Below are positions 7,827-15,233 of a stretch of 20,289 nt of DNA, one piece after another. The notes under the pieces were generated by a model. The model had not been told where the DNA came from. It did no database searches and saw nothing but the letters and a program-made list of their open reading frames with translations. Location: the NCBI GenBank assembly GCA_027577415.1, contig JANBQS010000353.1, positions 1-20,289 on the forward strand, given 5' to 3'. Origin of the DNA: Coemansia sp. RSA 922. Taxonomy: Eukaryota; Kickxellomycota; Kickxellomycetes; Kickxellales; Kickxellaceae. Numbering within the stretch: the first letter of the stretch is position 1; each line of letters begins with the position of its first letter. A program made the translations under genes and the position numbers.

Positions 7827-9167
7827 TTATTGCTCCACATGTCCACCGCCGCAGGTATGCTGCACCGGATTTGAAGGAAAATACCCGCCTTGGCAATGTA
7901 TCGCGTGTTGGCTTAGCCGGGGAATCAGTTGGAGTAACCAGAGCTTTTCCACAAACATTTTTAAGGATCTCTCCTGCTCAACACAAGATGTCGTTGAGAT
8001 ATTCCCCGCTTTGCTTGTCATAGAATCAAACTGCTTGCCTATGTTTGGTTCACAGACAGGATACGCTTGAACAACTTGCGCCCCAATGAGCCCAGAGCTA
8101 ATGTCGCGGAGCGGAGAGCTAGACACACCTGCCAAAAATCCAAACAACAGGTATTCAGATTTCTAAACAATTATAAAATTGCACGACATATGAAAAGGCA
8201 ATCAACAAAGTAATTAGCATAGATAGCGTCAATAATGAAGCAATACATTCAATTGCAATCAGTGGACAAGTCGCAACTTACCATGAATACCGATGTATAG
8301 AACGTATTATATATCGAAATTATGCCCCTACGCACGCCTTGAGGAATATCGGATAAGCATTGAAGATACGCAATAGGCTTTTCAAGCTCGTCGATAAGTA
8401 CCACCGACTTATTGCCGCCACGACACATATGTAGTGTTGCCAACAGGTTTTCCATAAAGATATTGGCTGTATGCAAATAGGCCGAGTCACTCTTGAGTCG
8501 GCCAAATAAGTCAGCCACATGCTCGATAGCCCGCCTCCTTGCACTAGCAGTCGGGTAAAGGCCAATATGCCCTTCATCAGCGGGTATTTTGAGAGAGGCC
8601 AAGAGGTGATCAACGATGTGGCTCGTGGCATCATGGACGGATTCTCGCAAGCGCATGGAGGCATCTTCGATAGTTTGCGGCTCATGCGCCTACAAATTCA
8701 TTAACACAAGGGCAGAAAGCGTCAATAAATAATGAGAGTTACTTGGCAGTGTCAAGTGCAACTTTTCTGGTTAGTTAGAGACAGAGGGTACTTACCGAAA
8801 AGTCCAAGTGTATCACCGGGTACTTGGCAAAGTGCTCATCGAAAAAGCCTCGGCGCTTGGTATACAAGTCATATTTACCAAAGTACCCGAGACGTGTCTC
8901 TCTCGGCACTTTCGAGTACAGCGCCAAGTACTCGGCAAGCATGCTGAGAAAAGTCGACTTCCCCGAGCCAGGCGGAGCAAGGGCCACCATGATATAATAG
9001 CCACTCTCAAGCACGCGTTCAATCGCCAACGACTTGTCTACAAGTTTCACGTTCATTCTCATAAGGTCCGGCCAACTGACTCTGCCAGGAATGAAGTGGT
9101 CTCCATGTACCGTGGTGTCAGTCGCAGAGGGCATACTGTCAGTATAATTGCAGGTGTAGCTAGTCAT
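7827..9167 (-). CDS. AAA-ATPase-like protein (PF09820 type), lacking the C-terminal nuclease domain
   Basis: Three exons, 9167-8796, 8689-8282 and 8162-7827, join in phase 0 to give 371 residues. Both donors are GTAAGT. The N-terminus has the family block with VDKS (about 43-46) and Walker A APPGSGKST (64-72), then the PVIHLDFS motif at the end of exon 1. Walker B is VVLIDE (220-225) followed by LEKP, the family's DEYDKP position. Exon 3 opens with SEYLLFGFLAGVSS, matching the family's FxTGVSK-like segment, then DISSGL. A GGYFPSNP segment resembles the family's YNGYYF motif, but the frame stops 17 residues later. Family knowledge: such proteins usually continue into a PD-(D/E)XK nuclease-like domain and exceed 500 residues. 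That part is absent. Family members usually have RPRRFGKS where this one has a classic P-loop. An AATAAA signal (7831-7826) overlaps the stop. Start: the first in-frame ATG, at 9167. The role in fungi is unknown. Confidence 0.8.
8163..8281 (-). other. Intron 2 of the AAA-ATPase-like gene
   Basis: A 119-nt intron with GTAAGT donor (8281-8276) and TTTAG acceptor (ending 8163), phase 0. It joins FYTSVFM to KSEYLLFGFLAGV, a continuous match to the family pattern. Confidence 0.8.
8690..8795 (-). other. Intron 1 of the AAA-ATPase-like gene
   Basis: A 106-nt intron with GTAAGT donor (8795-8790) and TTGTAG acceptor (8695-8690), phase 0. It joins HLDFS to AHEPQTIED and restores the family order between the P-loop exon and the Walker B exon. 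Confidence 0.8.
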
Positions 9168-9657
9168 AATAGATAATGCAAAAGAAATAAGTCTACAACG
9201 CAACCCAAAAAAACGATCATGTGTATTAGACAAATATTAGTACATATGTAATCATTTACGTAGTGTTGAAAGTTGACACTGGATATTTACCTTTGCGTAG
9301 TGAAAAAAAAAAAAAAAAAAATTAATGTGAGGATGGAACAGATGAGAAAGTAGGGGAAAACAAAAGCAGGTGTGCAGCCGTCTCCCTGCCTCTTTTTATA
9401 GCCCGACGACCTAAAAAGATCCGCAGCAGTGGTGGCGTGCATAAAAGGGAAAAAGGGCCACGTAAGCGCTGTATTTGGAACTGGCACTCGTGAAATGCAA
9501 GAGATCAAGAAGATCATCCAAAGTGTGGCGTCTGGAAGACCGGCGACCAATAACTGTGGACAAAATCAGGGTTTGGTTGTACAATTTTGGTAATATATGC
9601 GAAAAGACTTTTAGGTCGTATATTATTAAATTTTTTATTCTATCACTCCAAAAAAAT
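9168..9657. promoter_or_regulatory. Divergent upstream region of the AAA-ATPase-like gene and DML1
   Basis: These 490 bp separate two divergent start codons. A run of 19 A residues (9303-9321) sits near the ATPase side and may exclude nucleosomes. The frame upstream of DML1 is open but has no homologous content. The family N-terminus begins exactly at the ATG at 9658. Confidence 0.5.
9303..9321 (+). repeat. Poly(A) tract of 19 bases
   Basis: Nineteen consecutive A residues lie inside the divergent promoter region. Such tracts commonly act as nucleosome-depleted promoter elements in fungi. The length may vary between strains. Confidence 0.9.
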
Positions 9658-11186
9658 ATGAAGGAGATTATTACATTGCAGTTTGGCGAGAACGCCAACT
9701 ACGTGGGGACGCACTACTGGAACATGCAACAGCAGCAGTACGCAGAGGACAACGGCGGAGATTCAAACGTACATCTTTCAATGGACGTATTTTACAGCGA
9801 GGACGACCAAGGAGTAGGTCAGAGAGGGAGGAGATACACGCCGCGCGTTTTGGTATTTGACAAAGTGGGCAACTTTGGATCTCTGGGACAAAGCCATCAC
9901 GCAAAAGAAAAAGGCGACGCGGATGACATTGAAGCCGAAATCGAAGCTGCGCAGTGGGACGGAGCAACCGAAGTACACCGACAAATGCCATATACACCGA
10001 GCGCTGTTCTAGGCACAGGGTGTAATGAATTTAGCGAGAGTCGTGTGAGATATTGGTCCGACTTTAACGAAGTGGAGTTCAACACTGTACAATCGCTAAA
10101 CTCCGTCTCGGGGGTAGAGTTTGGCAACAGCTTGGGCGAGATGAACACGTTCCAAGAAGGCGGAGACGTGTTTGCGGGCGAGAACGGACGTGACGAAATG
10201 CTGGAGGGAAAGTTTCGGGGATTGGCTGAGGCGTGCGACCAGATGCAAGGGTTTCAGGTGATGGCTGATGCACATGGCGGGTTTGCTGGATTTGGGGCTG
10301 GGTTCGTGGGTAAGGTGCGCGAGGAGTATCCAAAATCCAGTATTCTCATGTATAATGTCGCAAGTGGACGGGCAAGCGACATGGGAAGCACGCAGACAAT
10401 TGACGCGGCCATTGCCCTGGCTACCAACTTGGAGAGCGTGTCTGCAGCTGTAAACATGTATGTGCCGTCGGGACTGAAGAAACTCTACCCGAGAGTCCAA
10501 ATCGAGGTAAGCAAAGAGAATATTTGGTTTTGGTAAAAATTGTGTGTAGTGGGAGTACTGGAGGCTTAATAACATACAACGTGTGATGTTGTATCGTGTA
10601 GGAAGGAAGCCGGTATCAGACTAGCGCGTTTGCTGCGATGAATGTATCGCAATGGAGCCAATGCTTGCTAACAGGTAGACGCAATCTCGACGATATGATC
10701 AGCCAAGTAACGCAGCAGCAGTACTTCAAAGTAGCAGAATCCCTACTCTCGCCTGGGCTCCAAATCAATGACCCAAAGTACGACTTTAGCTCTGTGGCGG
10801 GATTGCTAGGGCAGCGGTTCGTTGCTAGCTCTGGCACAGTTGTCAGCGATCTATCGTCTTTGGCTGGACAGCTAGTAGTTGATCGCGGCACAGAGTTCAG
10901 CCGACTAGTGCGCGAGCGATATGCAGCGACAGCATATGCAGACCTTGGACAGGCAGTTGGATTGCCGAGGTCGTTCCCCAGGGGCATATTCCAGGGAGCT
11001 AGAGATAGCGTCGGAGTGGCAGGGATGTTATGCACGACTGCGGGGACGGCAGGATATGTGCAGCGACTGCATGAGTCTGTGCAAGTAGAGCGGTCTCGGC
11101 ATGTAAAGGACTATGAGCGCGAGTGGATCCGCGAAGTGAAGGGCATTCTAGACTCGGTCATCGACAGATACGCAACAATCATCTAG
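9658..11186 (+). CDS. DML1: Misato/Dml1, tubulin-like mitochondrial inheritance protein
   Basis: Two exons, 9658-10506 and 10602-11186, join in phase 0 to a 477-residue protein, close to the 475 residues of yeast Dml1. The N-terminus MKEIITLQFGENANYVGTHY matches the Misato segment (about 1-80). YWSDFNEVEFNTVQSL (near residue 130) begins the tubulin/FtsZ-like part. LEGKFRGLAEACDQMQGFQV and the glycine-rich AGFGAG that follows are the family's signature around 182-220, then VREEYPK. Exon 2 begins EGSRYQTSAFAAMNVSQWS and continues as the conserved C-terminal part. Family knowledge: Dml1/Misato is needed for mitochondrial DNA inheritance in yeast and for mitochondrial distribution in animals. It resembles tubulin and FtsZ but is not a normal polymerising tubulin. 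The gene has its own AATAAA at 11212-11217. There are no signs of damage. Confidence 0.95.
10507..10601 (+). other. Intron of DML1
   Basis: A 95-nt phase-0 intron with GTAAGC donor (10507-10512) and GTGTAG acceptor (10596-10601). A CTTAATAAC branch-like segment lies inside. Removing it fuses RVQIE to EGSRYQTSAF, which restores the Misato reading frame; reading through gives a stop at 10534-10536. Confidence 0.92.
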
Positions 11187-11924
11187 GCCCCAAAAAAAAG
11201 GCACTTTGAGCAATAAAACATAAAGTCGATCACTCTGATCGGCGGCCAGAAGAAAAAAAAAAAAGACAGACAGATACGAAAGACAGGCGACCGGTGCAGG
11301 GAGAGAGGTCATGCGGGTGGCAAGTGAGGGCATGCAGAGTCGGTGTTTAGTTTTGTGCCTTTGCTTTTTTTTCTTTTTCTTTTTTTTTTGTTACTTTGTT
11401 GCCCTTATAATTCCTGGTTTCTTGCTTTTTCTTTTCATGCTACTGCTCTAGGCGTAAAATCGCATCGGTGCCTCTTCTTTATCCTGTCCCCACTCGGAAG
11501 TTCGGGCTACTCCCCTGTTTCTTGGTAAACGAACAAATAGTTGGTTTCTCAGCTATAGCTGTCAGGCAAGAGATTTTCTCAGTTCCTCGTGATTTTTACT
11601 TTTTTTTTTGCACTTTGGACAATAGTGCGTGGGGAGTGTGTATTCCTGAGCAGATTCGCTCACGCCCCTGTTGTCGTTTTTTTTTATATTTATATTCTGA
11701 CTCTATTCGGCAAAAGCGAACAAAGCACTTGGAAAATTTAGTTGTTGGACCGTTTGTGTGGTGTGAGAGGCATTCCCTCCCTCCCCCCACTCTTTATTTT
11801 CACTCGGACATTTAAAAAGCAGGACCCCGAGAGTTCCATAAAGGACGTTTTTATATATACTCTATCTATCATCCCTCGTCTCCCCTTTTACGCGCACGGT
11901 TTCTATTTTATTTTTTCTAACATA
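11187..11924. promoter_or_regulatory. Pyrimidine-rich spacer upstream of the LST2 homologue
   Basis: No gene is visible. The plus strand is strongly T- and C-rich (long T runs near 11366-11389, 11600 and 11680), like the pyrimidine-rich promoters and 5' leaders of many fungal genes. The short frames here are low-complexity Phe/Leu strings. The end (TTTTTTCTAACATA) resembles a branch point and matters for choosing the LST2 start. Confidence 0.5.
11212..11217 (+). terminator. Polyadenylation signal of DML1
   Basis: AATAAA lies 26 nt after the DML1 stop, in an A-rich context. Confidence 0.6.
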
Positions 11925-14204
11925 ATGGCGATACAGGCTGGCGACGGAGCAGACGACCGCGTGCTGGGACCCAGCTTGACACGATACCGGCAGTGGCTTT
12001 TGCCGCGGCGAGAGGAGCGGCTACGGCGGAGAACAAGCACTGGCAGCGGCGTCAGCACATATGCGGGCGTGGCGGGGTGCCCGGACCGGTACGAAAGCGC
12101 GTATGGCTCGGCGGGGCTGGGAGTCTGCCCCGAGAGATTTGACGGGCAGGTGGCGGGCGGCGGGGTTCTGAGCACAGCCAGCAGCAACCGGTCGCTCGGC
12201 AGCCGGCGGGCAGCGTGGTACCACTACTACTGCGCGCAGCAGCGGGGCTCCGGCAGCCACTCGTCGGGCAGCCTGGACTCGGGCGCAGCGGCCAGGCTGG
12301 CGCAGACGGCGTCGGCCAGCACGGTGTTTTCGGCGCCTGACGCACACGCCCACATGCATCCGCTGCCGGAGCTGCAGGACGACGACGACGGGTCGCCGCC
12401 CGACACGGCGGTGAGCGAGTATGTGGCGGCGTATGCGGCGTCGGACGACGAGTACGAGGTCATCCGGCAGCAGCGGCAGCTCCGGCGCGGGGGGCGCAAC
12501 CGGCACCACACGGTCAGCGGCGGCGAGGCGCAGCAGTACGCGCGCCACTACGCGCGCTCGCTGGCCGGCAGCGTGGCCAGCGCCGCAGAGGTCAACGGCG
12601 TGGCGCCGGGGCCAAGCGAGGCGCCGGGGCCGGCCATGCCCAGCGCGGCGGCGATCGCGCAGATCTTCCTCGTGGGCCAGCCGCCGCCCGGCGCAGGCCC
12701 GGGCGTGTCGCGGGCGCGGCGCGCGTCGCAGTGGCTGCAAAGCTTCGGGCGGCGGCGCGCGTCAACGGCCGAGCTGAGCGACGCGGTGGTGGCGGTGTTT
12801 GCGGCCGAGGCGCGGCTGGCGGCGGCCGTGCGCGTGCTGCAGAAGACCGGCAGCTCGCAGTCGGCGGCGTTCCGCAGCCGCGCCGACCGCGTGCACGTGG
12901 CGCAGGCGCGGCTGCTGGGCGGCGTGCACCGGCTGTTCGTGGGGCTGGTGGGCGGCGACGAGCACCGGTCGCGCCACTACCGCTTCTACCTGCCCGAGGA
13001 GGACCAGGCCGAGCTCGACCGCGGCTTCAGCGAGAGCGTGCTGTTTGCCGCGCAGGCGCTCGCGCGCGGCTTCCAGATCAGGGGCACCGAGGCGCGCACG
13101 CTGGCCCTGCGCGCCCCGGCCGCGCTGCTGTGCGCCGCCTGGGCCGCCGTGCGCCACGTGCTCCAGGCGCGCGGCCGCGACCTGTGGCGCGCGTGGGCGG
13201 CCGGCGACGCCGACGCGCTTGCGCTGCGCCGCGTGCTGGCCGACTTTGACGACGCGTGGGTGCGCTTCGAGCGCGACCTGTGCTTTGCCTACTTTGGCCT
13301 GGCCGACGTGGACGACGACGCCGACGCCGGCCCGGGCCTCGCGCAGGAGGAGGAGTTTGCGCTGCTCGTCGTGCTGCTGTCCGAGGCCCTGCAGCGCGCC
13401 GTGGGCCTGCGCCTGGTCGCGCAGGACCAGGTCGACGACATGGACCCGCGCCTCATCCTGGCCCTGCCGCGCCTGGCCATCCTCCACGCCATCGCCCACG
13501 CCCACCCCGCCGACGGCCTGTGCTTTGTGCAGTCCGACCACGCCCCGGTCTTCTGGTGGTTCCGCGACTTTGCCCACCACTGCGCGCGCATCAGCCGCGC
13601 CCTCGCCCAGACCCCGCCGCCGCTCTACGCCGTGCTCATGCGCATGCTCGTGGCCGAGGAGGCCGACGTCGTGCTGGCCGACGCAAGCCCTGTTTTGGCT
13701 GCCATCATCCTTGCCAAGCAGGCTGAGGAGCCTGCTTTGGTCGACGCTGTCCTTGGTAAGCAGCCCGAGGAAGTCCTGCCGCCGTCGCCCGTCACCACCG
13801 CTGCCACCACTGTGACAGCCGCCCGCCGCATGACTATGGACGACCTCGAGTCCATCATCGACAGCCCGCGGTCTGCTCGCTCAATGTCCATTGACTGCAT
13901 CTCGTCCATCTGCGCCTCAGACCCGCCCGCATACACAACAAGCGCTGCTGAACTGCTAGTCTCGCCACCCATTCCCTCGCCTCGCTCCCTGCCGCTCAGA
14001 TGCTGCCCACAGCAACAACAACAGCTACAAGCTGCCGCCAAAGAGGCCGACCTGGCTGCAAAGCTAGCCTCGTCCAACGCTGCCATGAAGCAAATATACG
14101 TTGACCTGTGCACTGTCGCTGACTCGCTGCACAGCGGGCCCTTTGCCCGTCCATTCAGGGTTGCGCTTGAGCTGGTCTTTCGCATGAACCTCGCCGACGA
14201 CTAA
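11925..14204 (+). CDS. LST2: LST2 homologue (lateral signalling target 2 / ZFYVE28-like), no FYVE finger
   Basis: From the ATG at 11925 the protein has 759 residues. The first 265 or so are low-complexity and rich in Ala, Gly, Ser and Arg. The LST2 core runs from about 270 to 580, beginning WLQSFGRRR. Matches to animal LST2 include YLPEEDQAEL, an FDDAWVRFERDL segment (animal FAEFELSYV), LLSEALQRAVGLRLVAQDQV and DDMDPRLILALPRLAIL. Family knowledge: animal LST2 is a negative regulator of EGF-receptor signalling on endosomes and carries a C-terminal FYVE finger. Here the C-terminus is a Ser-rich linker, a short poly-Gln run and a helical end; no Cys-rich FYVE is present. Two RRxS sites (RRAS, RRRAS) near residues 263-280 are possible kinase targets. 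Codons up to about 586 are extremely GC-rich, then change sharply. The true start may lie elsewhere, because a CTAAC...ACAG acceptor pattern overlaps the ATG region. Confidence 0.82.
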   Translation: MAIQAGDGADDRVLGPSLTRYRQWLLPRREERLRRRTSTGSGVSTYAGVAGCPDRYESAYGSAGLGVCPERFDGQVAGGGVLSTASSNRSLGSRRAAWYHYYCAQQRGSGSHSSGSLDSGAAARLAQTASASTVFSAPDAHAHMHPLPELQDDDDGSPPDTAVSEYVAAYAASDDEYEVIRQQRQLRRGGRNRHHTVSGGEAQQYARHYARSLAGSVASAAEVNGVAPGPSEAPGPAMPSAAAIAQIFLVGQPPPGAGPGVSRARRASQWLQSFGRRRASTAELSDAVVAVFAAEARLAAAVRVLQKTGSSQSAAFRSRADRVHVAQARLLGGVHRLFVGLVGGDEHRSRHYRFYLPEEDQAELDRGFSESVLFAAQALARGFQIRGTEARTLALRAPAALLCAAWAAVRHVLQARGRDLWRAWAAGDADALALRRVLADFDDAWVRFERDLCFAYFGLADVDDDADAGPGLAQEEEFALLVVLLSEALQRAVGLRLVAQDQVDDMDPRLILALPRLAILHAIAHAHPADGLCFVQSDHAPVFWWFRDFAHHCARISRALAQTPPPLYAVLMRMLVAEEADVVLADASPVLAAIILAKQAEEPALVDAVLGKQPEEVLPPSPVTTAATTVTAARRMTMDDLESIIDSPRSARSMSIDCISSICASDPPAYTTSAAELLVSPPIPSPRSLPLRCCPQQQQQLQAAAKEADLAAKLASSNAAMKQIYVDLCTVADSLHSGPFARPFRVALELVFRMNLADD

Positions 14205-14246
14205 TCGTTAGTACACACACACTCCTAATTTTATTTGATATTGATA

Positions 14247-14260
14247 TTTATTTATTTATT
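14247..14260 (-). terminator. Overlapping polyadenylation signals of EBP
   Basis: Three overlapping AATAAA copies on the minus strand begin 7 nt after the EBP stop. The 62-bp gap between the converging LST2 and EBP stops is A/T-rich throughout, so their 3' ends probably overlap. Confidence 0.6.
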
Positions 14261-14266
14261 TTATGC

Positions 14267-14944
14267 TTATTCGGCCTTTTTAATGCTGGTAGCACGCTGG
14301 GCAATAAGCATTCCGCGGTAGATGCTCCTGCACGAGTCGATAATGAGGTACACCGGGATCACGATCCAAGGCAAGTTCATCAGCACAAAGTACCCGTAAA
14401 AGTACATCGGATGAGGATTAGTGTACTTGAACCCCTCCATGTAGTTGGTCAACATATACAAAACATCGCCATACAGCTGTGCTAGCGACGTGATGAGCTG
14501 CGCCGGGTGTCTGATAGGCGAGTCTGCCAAGATTCCGTACGCCGCGACAACCGCAAAGCTTCCGTCAAACACCGCCGTAATCCCCTCCATGATAACCGTG
14601 AATGGGTCGCTTGTCAGGTACCGCGAGTCAGAGTGCGCGTACTCGCGCCACAGGTCTGCCAAGATCGTATCCTTGCCTGCAAGAGCTCCGTGGTTGAACG
14701 AAAAGTATCCCTCCAGCACGATGTGGATACCCGCGCACACCAGCATCCACACCACAATGAACTTGTCCTTGCACGAGAGCGTGTTGCGTGCCCGTCCAAT
14801 AAGTAGACCGCTAACTACCATGATCGCCGCAATAGCGCTGCCAAGTGTCAGAAACGCCTGCCCCATGTCTAACTTTGACACTACGTAGTGCGGAATTGGT
14901 ACATCCTGTGGGTAGTACGGGTGCTGAACGATAATATCTGCCAT
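14267..14944 (-). CDS. EBP: EBP-type sterol delta8-delta7 isomerase (EXPERA domain)
   Basis: A 225-residue ER membrane protein of the emopamil-binding family, which moves the sterol B-ring double bond from C8 to C7. The catalytic and binding residues of human EBP have counterparts: H74 and E78 (IHIVLEG), E120 and T123 (FTVIMEGITA), N190 and W193 (MNLPW). WREYAHSDSRYL and QLYGDVLYMLTNY are near-identical family blocks. Hydrophobic segments lie at about 29-50, 62-82, 115-138 and 182-203. The protein ends in KKAE, a KKXX-type ER retrieval signal. Family knowledge: yeasts do this step with the unrelated Erg2, while animals and plants use EBP. The start is the ATG at 14944; the seven codons upstream in frame have no ATG. 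It converges on LST2 and diverges from GCP2 with 289 bp between starts. The ER role in sterol synthesis is a confident family inference. Confidence 0.95.
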   Translation of the reverse strand: MADIIVQHPYYPQDVPIPHYVVSKLDMGQAFLTLGSAIAAIMVVSGLLIGRARNTLSCKDKFIVVWMLVCAGIHIVLEGYFSFNHGALAGKDTILADLWREYAHSDSRYLTSDPFTVIMEGITAVFDGSFAVVAAYGILADSPIRHPAQLITSLAQLYGDVLYMLTNYMEGFKYTNPHPMYFYGYFVLMNLPWIVIPVYLIIDSCRSIYRGMLIAQRATSIKKAE

Positions 14945-15233
14945 GACAAAGCTCTTGTTGACCAAAGTACTCTACAGAGAAGAAAAGTATAAATGAATTG
15001 AGTGCTGAGAGGAGGAAGAGGAAGAGCAGAGAAAGCGCCAAACTAAAAAAAAAAAATTTAAATGTAAATATACGCAAAGTCCGCGAGTTAATCACGGAAT
15101 GACCGATACTAATCGATTAAGCGAGTCGCTTGACTAGGAGCCGAGCTGCTGTCATCCAGTGTTTGTTTGTTTTTTAAAACGTCGCCACTTGCTTTTTCCT
15201 CTTCATATTCAATTTTCTTTATTATTCACTATA
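14945..15233. promoter_or_regulatory. Divergent promoter of EBP and GCP2
   Basis: A 289-bp region serving two divergent genes. It holds an A-run (15046-15055), a purine-rich block (15006-15037) and two adjoining palindromes at 15110-15131. A pyrimidine tract ending CTGTAG on the minus strand, about 20 nt before the EBP ATG, could be a 5'UTR splice acceptor; no firm donor was found. Confidence 0.45.
15110..15131. promoter_or_regulatory. Two adjoining palindromes
   Basis: TAATCGATTA (15110-15119) is a perfect 10-bp palindrome, and AAGCGAGTCGCTT (15119-15131) is a perfect inverted repeat with one central base. Placed mid-promoter between divergent genes, they are plausible dimer-binding sites. 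The factor is unknown. Confidence 0.4.

Noticed and set aside
9475..9657. Upstream in-frame extension of DML1 by 61 codons
   Set aside because: Misato proteins start at MKEIITLQF-like sequence, and the extension is A/T-rich with no similarity.
12021..13815. Long frames of 156-338 codons on both strands over the LST2 gene
   Set aside because: Extreme GC content removes stop codons in all phases. The translations are Arg/Ala/Pro-rich without motifs, while the chosen frame carries the LST2 core.
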